Shown one piece after another: positions 50,563 to 57,983 of a DNA stretch of 64,000 nt. A program made the position numbers and the translations under genes. How positions within the stretch are numbered: the stretch's first letter is position 1; each line of letters begins with the position of its first letter. Where the stretch lies: the NCBI GenBank assembly GCA_027600665.1, contig JADGJL010000010.1, forward strand, positions 89,128 through 153,127. The letters are read 5' to 3'. The notes beneath the pieces are model-generated. The model searched no databases and was not told where the DNA came from. It saw nothing but the letters and a program-made list of their open reading frames with translations. This stretch comes from Irineochytrium annulatum. Lineage: Eukaryota > Chytridiomycota > Chytridiomycetes > Chytridiales > Chytridiaceae.

Positions 50563-51837
50563 CTATTCTTTGATTACTGAAGCGTTCACGGCATCTTCCA
50601 TTTTTGTATTGTAGGAACGGAACAGACCCAGACGCCAGAACGCGGCTCCTTTGAGGTCATAACGTTTGGCAAGACCGAGCTTGTCATCTACCGAGGAGGG
50701 CGTTTCACTGCTTAAACTGATCCCGAGCAGAAGTTTACTCTTCGGAACACCGGCCTCTATAGCTAATTGAATCGCCTGATTTACAAGACTATTTGGCTCA
50801 GGTACCTGAGATTTGGTGCCAACCGGATTATACTGATAGGCCATAATAATAAGATCATCTGCAATAGAGGCAAGTGTCTTGTAATCATAACCCTTATAAG
50901 CACTATTTAGAGGTGGGACCGCTAGTGATAAGGATGTATCCTGGGACAAGGAACTCTTTAATTGCTTCACGTAAGCATTGAGCAGCTTCTGTTGTTCTAC
51001 TGCATCCAGTTTAAAACCGAGTCCTTCAAAATCCAGAACAACTCCGCCAAAACCATGCTCTGTGACAGCAGCACTTATGCCTTCAATTGATTTTTGCCGC
51101 AACTCAGCGTTACTCAATACTTTGGTCAGTTCGCCGTTTCCATCCAAGGCATATACCATAAGCTGCGGTTGGATCTGCTGATCTGCCGCGTCAGCAACGA
51201 TGGACTGCGGCGTAATATCACCCGAAGCAGCAGGAAGACGGTACTCATCCCCCTGAAGTGTAAACTGACCTTCGCGATCAATGCGGCTCCAACCAAATGC
51301 TACAGAATTCATGGAAGGAATAAGATCCTTTTCTTGAAAGGATTGTAATGCATAGAAGGCCCTCAGGTGCATCTCGCGTTGTGGAGATACGAGGGAGACC
51401 GTCTTGGTTGCCTGATTCCAGCTTACTTGTACACCGAATTGGTTACTGAATGAACTTAGTGGAATGAGCACGCGTCCCTCCCGCTGAACGGGTGCTGCAG
51501 GAAGAGTAACCTTCTTCCCGTTTACGGTCGCTGTAGTACTACCCACTTGAAGCAGTACTTCTGTTGCTTGTCCTTTCACAATTTGCGTCGCTTTTACAGT
51601 TTGTGATTTGCTATTCCAGGTAATATCGATACCAAGGGCTTATCCAACCGTTCTAAACGGAACGTACGTGACACCTTTCTCAATACGAGGAGCTGCATCA
51701 AATTTCAGGGGGACATCATCCAATTGAACCGAGATGGCTGGGGCAGCATAGGCTCCACCGATATTTGGGGTACTCCCGATGATAGAGAGAGCAATCACCG
51801 TAACCGCAGCAATTTTTCCTGCACGTTTAATAAGCAT
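50563..51837 (-). pseudogene. GH18-type glycosidase with copper-amine-oxidase N-domains, broken by an in-frame stop
   Basis: One continuous reading frame of about 424 codons is interrupted by a single TAA on the minus strand at 51642-51640. Before it come a signal peptide (ending near GGAYAAP) and VPLKFDAAPRIEKGVTYVPFRTVG. Directly after it the same frame continues ALGIDITWNSKSQTVKAT, the rest of the first copper-amine-oxidase-like domain. A second such domain (VTLPAAPVQREGRVLIPLSS) and a GH18-like barrel with FGGVVLDFEGLG (acid Asp-x-Glu) follow. The family consensus has Glu-Ala at the break, so a one-base change explains it. Relatives (YaaH/YdhD-like) act on spore cortex or cell wall. Confidence 0.85.
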
Positions 51838-52009
51838 CGTTTGTTTCCTCCTACTTCTTACATAATAATAGAATCATATTTGATAACAAAATCTAGTAAT
51901 CTAGCATATGTAGCATAACAAAATTTTCATATCGTTCCAATATAAGAGTCCGAAAACTGCAGAAGAAAGAACAAAAAACCAGTTTTCAATTGAAAGAGAG
52001 GGGCCTAAA

Positions 52010-52054
52010 TAACCCCATACCTCTAATGGGAAAAAGCTTAGAGGCATGGGGTTA
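52010..52054 (-). terminator. Long hairpin terminator-like structure
   Basis: TAACCCCATACCTCTAA and TTAGAGGCATGGGGTTA are complementary except for one base, which is a G-U wobble in the minus-strand RNA. It lies 9 bp after the stop of the leftward 141-residue gene. Confidence 0.7.
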
Positions 52055-52063
52055 TACGTGTTT

Positions 52064-52489
52064 TTAATCTGAAACAACAAATCCTTCGAAATTCTCAGGT
52101 CCGACCCGTGTTGTACCGAGCAGGTTTGTACTGATAAACGCGGTGTAGGTTAATTGGGGCATGAGCGGGGGGTTATAGTCAGTGGTAGCGAAGACAATCA
52201 CCTCTGGGTTAAGCAGACCATCTAGACCATAGGTGTGGTTTCCCGAGTACACGATTGGATCGGTTGCGATTGTACCTCGTACAACAGTAATCCTCACTAC
52301 AAAAAGTGCACGCGGCAATTGCACCGTGATGGTTCCTTTTAATGAAACTCTTAGATTGGTTCCGGCTCCAGCAGTTATGAGACCAATCTGGCCAAATAAT
52401 TCTGGTGTAAGGATCACTGGAATCGGTATGGAAATGGAATTAAACAAGGCGGCATTCTGTGATGTCCGTGCATCTAGAAATTGCGTCAA
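52064..52489 (-). CDS. Beta-rich protein of unknown function
   Basis: 141 residues with a strong AGGAGG just upstream of ATG on the minus strand. The composition is rich in Val, Ile, Thr and Pro with few charges. Alternating stretches such as LRVSLKGTITVQLPRALFVVRITVV and PQLTYTAFISTNL suggest a jelly-roll or TNF-like beta sandwich, the sort of fold found in spore-surface (exosporium/coat) proteins. There is no signal peptide and no cysteine. I do not recognise the family with confidence. It is divergent from nothing and lies just downstream of the histidine kinase gene on the same strand. Confidence 0.7.
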   Translation of the reverse strand: MTQFLDARTSQNAALFNSISIPIPVILTPELFGQIGLITAGAGTNLRVSLKGTITVQLPRALFVVRITVVRGTIATDPIVYSGNHTYGLDGLLNPEVIVFATTDYNPPLMPQLTYTAFISTNLLGTTRVGPENFEGFVVSD

Positions 52490-52531
52490 TGAATATACCT
52501 CCTATCTGTTCCAGATAGAATAATATATTCC

Positions 52532-53767
52532 TCATCGGGATATTCGCATGGACGGTGGGGCAATGCTGGAAATATTAAAGACAAACTGACTGCCCAAATC
52601 ACTGGAATCTTTAAGCCATACCACGCCACCCATAAATTCAGCAAGCTGTTTACAGATGGACAGGCCCAATCCCGTTCCGCCATACTTCCCTGAATTACCA
52701 TGAATCTGAGAGTAGGATTTGAACAACAGATCCTGACAATCCTGTGGGATGCCGATGCCCGTATCCTGTATTTCGTAGGTTGCATGCAGAAGCCCTTTTT
52801 TATCAGCAGATACTTGAGCAGAGATACATACTTCACCTTTCTCCGTGAATTTAAGCGCATTCCCAACGAGATTAATTAGAATCTGACGAACTTTGTGTTG
52901 ATCGCCCATTAGCATCACATGATCATTGATGTTGTATTCTGCGTACAAACGAATTCCTTTTTTCTGTGCTTCAGAAGAGAATAATTGTAATACATGATCT
53001 ACTGTTCCAGTGACACTATAGGGATTGATCTCCAAAGAGATCGCACCAGCCTCAGCTTTCGAATAATCGAGAATCTGATCCATCATCGATAGAAGACTTG
53101 TGCCACTAGACTCAATGACATTAACATATAACGACTGGTCGTCATTTAGCCGGGTAGATTGTAACAGATTGGCCATCGCAAGAACACCATTCATTGGTGT
53201 ACGGATTTCGTGGCTGAGCACTGCCAACAAATTGTTCTTTTCTTCAAGTACTTTTGCAGCGGTTTCTTCCGCTTGTTTTAACTGCTGCAGCGTCGTTTCC
53301 ATCTCAAGAAGACTTGTGAAAAATGAAGACAAGGAGAGAAGCAGATCCACGTCCCTTTGCTGATAGGAATAGAAATCCTGATCAAATGAGCAGAGGGAGC
53401 CGTAAATCTCTCCGTTCTCATTATGTATAGGTACCCCTACAAATGAACAACCGCCTACGAATTCTGTAGCATCCATATGTTTGGTTAAAGGATGAGTAAG
53501 ATTATTATTTATCACCAACGGGCCTTGGATATGTTCTGTCACAAGCGCACAGTATGACTCGGCGTTTTCAACGACTAGTCCCTCACCCAGAATTAGTTTG
53601 TCACGATTGTATACGTTCAGAACTTTGGTGGACAGGTGATCCAACTGGGCAATACAAAACGTATTTGCTGGAATTAACCTGCTTGCCGTGTCCATAACAT
53701 TAGCAGCCGAATCATATAATTTATGTGAGACTATAGATAGTACATCAATGAATTCTGTTTTTAACAT
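52532..53767 (-). CDS. Soluble sensor histidine kinase with GAF domain
   Basis: 411 residues without membrane helices. Residues ~10-155 are a GAF domain (SRLIPANTFCIAQLD, GVPIHNENGEIYGSLCSFDQ), then a coiled coil. HisKA carries the phospho-His in LAVLSHEIRTPMNGVL, and HATPase_c has QILINLVGNALKFTEKG (N-box), DTGIGIP and GGTGLGLSICKQL. It is built like the kinase core of hybrid sensors but has no receiver domain and no response regulator nearby, so it is an orphan. It may feed a sporulation phosphorelay (inference). GGAGGAG precedes ATG 53767. Confidence 0.93.
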   Translation of the reverse strand: MLKTEFIDVLSIVSHKLYDSAANVMDTASRLIPANTFCIAQLDHLSTKVLNVYNRDKLILGEGLVVENAESYCALVTEHIQGPLVINNNLTHPLTKHMDATEFVGGCSFVGVPIHNENGEIYGSLCSFDQDFYSYQQRDVDLLLSLSSFFTSLLEMETTLQQLKQAEETAAKVLEEKNNLLAVLSHEIRTPMNGVLAMANLLQSTRLNDDQSLYVNVIESSGTSLLSMMDQILDYSKAEAGAISLEINPYSVTGTVDHVLQLFSSEAQKKGIRLYAEYNINDHVMLMGDQHKVRQILINLVGNALKFTEKGEVCISAQVSADKKGLLHATYEIQDTGIGIPQDCQDLLFKSYSQIHGNSGKYGGTGLGLSICKQLAEFMGGVVWLKDSSDLGSQFVFNISSIAPPSMRISR

Positions 53768-53929
53768 ATTGATATGACTCCTCCTGATTGTAGAAATTCG
53801 TTGTGCACTGTATTCAGTATATATGAATTCGAAGAATTGAGCATGTATGGTTTTGACAGTGGAAGATGGAAATGAGAAAATATAGTGCTGTAGAACATGA
53901 AAAATATATAAATTGGTGGAGGCATCTCA

Positions 53930-54238
53930 ATGAATCAGCGTTTTCGAATTACCCGGTCCATACAAGATAACAATGCGGAACAATCCATCTCCCTGGAAGA
54001 GTGCAAACTTTACTTTGAATCGAAGCCCGAATTTACCTATTCACCGGTTCTTCATATTGTCGGAGCAGAGAGCACCATGTCCATCGATGGGGATTTTTTT
54101 ATGTGGGATCTTGAGGGAACACAGATTGCTTTTCGTTTGTACATGGGCGATATCTATGTGGCTATTTCTAACGAGGCAATTGTCCCCAAAATGATGGAGA
54201 TTGCAACGGATCTGCGTGCAGATATTGTTGAAGGATAA
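53930..54238 (+). CDS. Small conserved-looking protein of unknown function
   Basis: 102 residues with GGTGGAGG just upstream of ATG 53930. The sequence is mixed alpha/beta and acidic, with a Trp-Asp-Leu core (GDFFMWDLEGTQIAFRLYMGDIYVAIS) and a C-terminal helix. No motif, signal peptide or membrane segment is visible. The coding pattern is good and there is no overlapping competitor. I do not recognise the family. No terminator is visible before the lipase gene, so read-through is possible. Confidence 0.7.
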   Translation: MNQRFRITRSIQDNNAEQSISLEECKLYFESKPEFTYSPVLHIVGAESTMSIDGDFFMWDLEGTQIAFRLYMGDIYVAISNEAIVPKMMEIATDLRADIVEG

Positions 54239-54302
54239 ATAAAAGGCTGAGAATTAGATCTGGATAAAATGGAATCAAATCGTTGTAGTGCGTTTGGATA
54301 AT

Positions 54303-54381
54303 CCTGTAAAAATGAGACTAAAGGTTCATTTATATTCCATATGTTAGCTTGTAATATATGGAATATAAATCATTTTACAGG
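54303..54381 (+). promoter_or_regulatory. Nested inverted repeat covering the lipase leader and part of its ribosome binding site
   Basis: ATTTATATTCCATAT at 54328-54342 and ATATGGAATATAAAT at 54356-54370 are perfect 15-bp complements around 13 nt. Outside them, CCTGTAAAAATGA at 54303-54315 and TCATTTTACAGG at 54370-54381 pair with a single bulged base. The last AGG is the start of the AGGAG ribosome binding site (54379-54383). In RNA this fold would cover part of that site. As DNA it could be an operator pair. Confidence 0.6.
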
Positions 54382-54393
54382 AGAGTGAATGAA

Positions 54394-54999
54394 GTGAAAA
54401 AGACTAAATTAATACTTGTTGTATTCATGAGCATGATTCTCGCCATATCGTTACCTGGGATGGGCTCAAGTTCAAAGGCTTCTGCAGCTACTGCACGTAC
54501 ACCCATTGTATTGGTACACGGACTGACCGGTTCAGATAGCAATTTTACAGCGATTGAGAGTTATTTGCGTAGCCAAGGGTGGACGAGAGATGAACTATTC
54601 GCGATTGACCTCCCTAGCAAACAAGGAAACCAATTATTGAACTCCGCAGCCATCAGTCGTTTTGTAGATGATGTACTGCAACAAACAGGTCACACAAAAG
54701 TTAACATTGTAGCGCATAGCATGGGCGGAGCAAATAGTCTGTATTACATAATTAATCGTGACGGCGCTTCCAAAGTGGACAAATTAATTACCCTGGGAGG
54801 GGCTAATCGATTGACCACAACTACAGCTCCGAGTGGAATAAAGGTGACTTCGATCTATTCCACCAGTGATACGATCGTGTCCCCGGCACTGTCCCGGTTG
54901 AACGGGGCGAACAACATTTCTGTTTCCCTTGTATCCCATATCGGTCTGTTGTTCAATTCACGGGTAAACGCCCTGATCAAAACCGCGTTGAACGAGTAG
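54394..54999 (+). CDS. lipA: Secreted lipase, LipA (family I.4) type
   Basis: About 201 residues from GTG 54394, chosen because AGGAG at 54379-54383 precedes it. The frame is open back to ATG 54358, inside the inverted repeat. The signal peptide ends near KASAATA. The mature ~165 residues match the minimal alpha/beta-hydrolase lipase of Bacillus: PIVLVHGLTG (oxyanion), VAHSMGGANSLYYI (nucleophile Ser, with the Ala-x-Ser-x-Gly elbow typical of the family), STSDTIVSP (Asp region) and SHIGLLFNS (catalytic His). It hydrolyses triacylglycerols and esters outside the cell and needs no chaperone. Confidence 0.93.
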   Translation: MKKTKLILVVFMSMILAISLPGMGSSSKASAATARTPIVLVHGLTGSDSNFTAIESYLRSQGWTRDELFAIDLPSKQGNQLLNSAAISRFVDDVLQQTGHTKVNIVAHSMGGANSLYYIINRDGASKVDKLITLGGANRLTTTTAPSGIKVTSIYSTSDTIVSPALSRLNGANNISVSLVSHIGLLFNSRVNALIKTALNE

Positions 55000-55050
55000 C
55001 TAAATTTGTAATAGTGGCATGCTTTCATAATATACTGAATGATTGATTTG

Positions 55051-55085
55051 AACACGACTGACCATTCATGGTTAGTCGTGTTTTT
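55051..55085 (+). terminator. Rho-independent terminator of lipase gene
   Basis: AACACGACTGACCAT and ATGGTTAGTCGTGTT pair with one G-U wobble around a 2-nt loop, followed by a T-run. Confidence 0.9.
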
Positions 55086-55117
55086 CGTATTATCCGAAAT
55101 AGCTCGCTGAGGTAAGA

Positions 55118-55146
55118 TTCAAAAATAGCTACATCCGTTCTATAAT
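55118..55146 (+). promoter_or_regulatory. Promoter of AraC-type regulator
   Basis: TTCAAA at 55118-55123 and TATAAT at 55141-55146 with a 17-bp spacer, about 45 bp upstream of the start codon. Confidence 0.55.
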
Positions 55147-55192
55147 TAGAAATCAGAATGAAAAATGGAACAAGCTAAAGGAGTCTGGATTC

Positions 55193-56191
55193 ATGCAATC
55201 TCAACCGAATGATCGAATTAAAGTTCACCCAGGCTTTTGGGCCGGATTATATCAATTGGGAATTGGTGCAGAAGACATCGCTCGGACAGCACAACTATCT
55301 CTCGAGACAATAAATAAACCTGTAGTGACCCAATCTCAGTACTTTGCAATCTGGCAGGCTTACTCTGATCTCATAGGGGACACCGCCGAGGGCATCATCA
55401 AACTTGCAACCGGATATGAGATATCCAAGTATCCTCCGCCTGTGCTGGCGATGTACCATGCTCGTGATTATCGTGATGCGTTGAATCGAATGGTCCGTTA
55501 CAAGCAAATGTGTCCTCCCGAGAGTTTGCAGATTACCGAAGCAGGGGAGGAATGTATCATTGAACTCGAATGGTTACATAAGGAGCTAACAGGTCCGCCA
55601 TTATTGGTCGGTATTACGCTGGCATTTCTGCTTGAACTTGGACGTAGGGGTACAGACCAGCCTTTGATGGCCAAAAGGGTCGAGTTCTCCCAACCGATGG
55701 GCAACGTATATCCCCTTGAAGCTTACTTTGGCTGCCGAGTTGAGACGAACTCCAACTATAATCGGCTGACGCTGAAGCGAAGAGATCTGAGTCTTCCATT
55801 TCTCTCGTATAACGAGGAGTTACTGGAGATTCTGAGCCCGGCTCTGGATCGGTCGCTGAACGAACAGAAGAGCAGTCATTCCATTACTGAAGTGGTCAAA
55901 TGGATCTTGAAACGCAACCTCACAGGAAAGCGCCCTGACGTCCAGTCGATCGCCAAAGAGCTTCGTATGAGTGATCGTACCTTGCAACGGCGACTGACGG
56001 AAGAAAATACAAACTTCAAGCAATTATTAACCGAAGCCAGACGTGAGCAGGCCAGGGAGTACCTGGCAGATCCTTCGCTCGATATCAAAGAGGTCGCATT
56101 CCTGGTTGGATATGAAGACCAGAATTCGTTCTATCGTGCGTTTCGGATCTGGGAAGGAGATACGCCATCGAATTGGCGTGTCAGGCATTAA
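55193..56191 (+). CDS. AraC-family regulator of the OruR/Arabinose_bd type
   Basis: 332 residues, longer than the usual AraC protein. The N-terminal ~200 residues resemble the Arabinose_bd domain seen in OruR/VirF-like regulators (YFAIWQAYSDLIGDTAEGI, YHARDYRDALNRMVRYKQM). The C-terminal double helix-turn-helix reads PDVQSIAKELRMSDRTLQRRLTEEN and LDIKEVAFLVGYEDQNSFYRAFRIWEG. Such proteins answer amino acids or small aromatic signals. It is followed at short distance by an SDR gene on the same strand, which is a plausible target. Confidence 0.9.
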   Translation: MQSQPNDRIKVHPGFWAGLYQLGIGAEDIARTAQLSLETINKPVVTQSQYFAIWQAYSDLIGDTAEGIIKLATGYEISKYPPPVLAMYHARDYRDALNRMVRYKQMCPPESLQITEAGEECIIELEWLHKELTGPPLLVGITLAFLLELGRRGTDQPLMAKRVEFSQPMGNVYPLEAYFGCRVETNSNYNRLTLKRRDLSLPFLSYNEELLEILSPALDRSLNEQKSSHSITEVVKWILKRNLTGKRPDVQSIAKELRMSDRTLQRRLTEENTNFKQLLTEARREQAREYLADPSLDIKEVAFLVGYEDQNSFYRAFRIWEGDTPSNWRVRH

Positions 56192-56320
56192 CTCTGGCGC
56201 AAGATGCTAGTTACTGATCCCTTCAGAATGCGTAATATTATAACTATCCAGTGCATGAAGCTGTTGATAATGTTCAAAAATAGCTGCCGGATAGTTGTAA
56301 TCATGAAGGAGAAATGCAGG

Positions 56321-57115
56321 ATGGATATGGGACTAAAAGAGAAAACAGCCTTAGTTACAGGATCAACAAAAGGAATTGGTAGGGCAATTGCCATGGAACT
56401 TGCCCAAGAAGGTGTTCATGTGCTGATTAATGGACGCAATGATGAAGAGGTGGAACATACCGTTCGTGAAATCAAAATCAATTTTCCGGAGACCTCTCCG
56501 CAGAAGGCCACGGCTGATCTTGTAGATCAAGCGCAACGCCAAGTTTTATTTGAGAAATTTCCCGAAGTTGATATATTAATCAATAGCATGGGCATATATG
56601 AGATCATGAAATATGAAGAATTGAATGATGAAGTGTGGGAGAGATACTTCCGTATTAATGTGTTGGCTGCCAATGGTCTGTCCCAATTTTATTTACCTAA
56701 AATGATGGAGAACAATGACGGGCGCATTATTTTCATCGCAAGTGAAGAAGCCCTAATGCCCTCAGGCCAGATGCCCCAGTATTGCATGACCAAGTCAATG
56801 CTACTGTCATTATCCAAAAGTTTGTCCAAACTGACAGCAGGCACCGACGTTACGATTAATACGATCCTGCCAGGCCCAACACTGTCCGAAAACGTACGGG
56901 AAATCATTGAGGGCATATACCCAGATGAGACGTTGACTTTCGAGGAAAAAGAGAAAGACTTTATGATAAAAAATCTGCCTCAGTCTGAATTACAGCGATT
57001 CATCAAACCAAGTGAAATAGGCAGACTCGCCGCTTTTGTATGCAGCCCGTATGCTTCAGCCTTTCGAGGCTCTCCCATCCGTATGGACGGGGGCATGGTA
57101 CCCACCATATTCTAA
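56321..57115 (+). CDS. Short-chain dehydrogenase/reductase
   Basis: 264 residues from ATG 56321 (AAGGAG at 56306-56311; the frame is open back to 56204). Classical SDR landmarks: TGSTKGIGRAIA (cofactor loop), NGRNDEE (Asn-Gly-Arg favours NADPH), INSMGIYE in place of NNAG, a catalytic Ser in IFIASEEA, and YCMTKSM (Tyr-x-x-x-Lys). The C-terminus SAFRGSPIRMDGGMVPTIF is the usual SDR end. The substrate is unknown. It is likely co-regulated with the AraC gene upstream. A terminator follows. Confidence 0.92.
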   Translation: MDMGLKEKTALVTGSTKGIGRAIAMELAQEGVHVLINGRNDEEVEHTVREIKINFPETSPQKATADLVDQAQRQVLFEKFPEVDILINSMGIYEIMKYEELNDEVWERYFRINVLAANGLSQFYLPKMMENNDGRIIFIASEEALMPSGQMPQYCMTKSMLLSLSKSLSKLTAGTDVTINTILPGPTLSENVREIIEGIYPDETLTFEEKEKDFMIKNLPQSELQRFIKPSEIGRLAAFVCSPYASAFRGSPIRMDGGMVPTIF

Positions 57116-57148
57116 AATTGTTCAGGATACAGCATAAGTAACGATAAG

Positions 57149-57174
57149 AAGTCGCCAGTATTGGCGACTTTTTT
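57149..57174 (+). terminator. Rho-independent terminator
   Basis: AAGTCGCC at 57149-57156 and GGCGACTT at 57163-57170 with a 6-nt loop and T-run. Confidence 0.92.
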
Positions 57175-57197
57175 AATGTTAATGTTAAAGATCGTTG

Positions 57198-57228
57198 TTG
57201 ATATTTGCTTACACAAATGTTCTATAAT
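57198..57228 (+). promoter_or_regulatory. Probable promoter of GNAT gene
   Basis: TTGATA at 57198-57203 and TATAAT at 57223-57228. The 19-bp spacer is longer than ideal, so this is tentative. Confidence 0.45.
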
Positions 57229-57264
57229 GGAGTCATCAATCTACGAGGAAAGGTTGGAGCGTAA

Positions 57265-57786
57265 ATGATTATAAGAAAAGCAATATTAAATGATGCGTCA
57301 GGTATCGCGAAAGTTCATGTTGATAGTTGGAGAACGACTTATAAAGGCATTATCTCAGATGAATTTCTAAAGAATTTATCTTATGAACAACGAACAGAAC
57401 TATGGACGAAAAATATTGCAAAAGAAGATAATTATGTTGTTGTTGCAGAAAATACAGAAGGTCAAATCATAGGTTTCGCAGATGCTTTTAAGAGAGAAAC
57501 CAATAAAGTGACGAATTCGGGTGACTTAACCTCGATTTATCTATTTGAGGAATATCAAGGAAAGGGCATAGGAAGGAAGATATTCAAAGCACTGTTTAAA
57601 CATTTCAAGGAATTGGGCTATAACAGGATATTTGTTGACGTTCTTGAGGGAAATAAAACTCGCTATTTTTATGAACATTTTGGTGCTGAATTAGTCAAAA
57701 CAAGTCAAATTGGGATCGATGGAAAAATGTTAAACGAGCTGACCTATGAATGGAATAGTGTTGACGATGTTCTAGGAAATTTATAA
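57265..57786 (+). CDS. GNAT-family N-acetyltransferase
   Basis: 173 residues. IRKAILNDASGIAKVHVDSWRTTYKGII is the typical GNAT start (beta1-alpha1, split over two elements). The acetyl-CoA loop is in YLFEEYQGKGIGRKIFKALF (Q-x-x-G-x-G), and NKTRYFYEHFGAELVKT is the conserved C-terminal Tyr/Phe motif. The gene is noticeably richer in A and T than its neighbours (many AAA, AAT, TTT codons), which may indicate recent acquisition. Substrate unknown. It has its own promoter. Confidence 0.88.
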   Translation: MIIRKAILNDASGIAKVHVDSWRTTYKGIISDEFLKNLSYEQRTELWTKNIAKEDNYVVVAENTEGQIIGFADAFKRETNKVTNSGDLTSIYLFEEYQGKGIGRKIFKALFKHFKELGYNRIFVDVLEGNKTRYFYEHFGAELVKTSQIGIDGKMLNELTYEWNSVDDVLGNL

Positions 57787-57914
57787 CCACACGTCAATAT
57801 GATAAAAGATACTATTTAGCTTTGAAGACGTTTGTTTTGAAAAGAGGTACGGTATTTTATACATAAGACCTATGCGAGGAGGGGTATCAAGTTTATAATA
57901 CAGGTATGATTTAC

Positions 57915-57948
57915 CGAAAACGGTTTCTATGACTTGGAAGCGATTACT
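57915..57948 (+). promoter_or_regulatory. Two cre-like sites upstream of GH2 gene
   Basis: CGAAAACGGTTTCT at 57915-57928 and TGGAAGCGATTACT at 57935-57948 each match the CcpA cre consensus at about 12 of 14 positions. Their position 36-69 bp before the glycosidase start fits carbon catabolite repression. Confidence 0.5.
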
Positions 57949-57983
57949 TCTATTAAACAGATGAATTCAGAGGAGACAAAATT

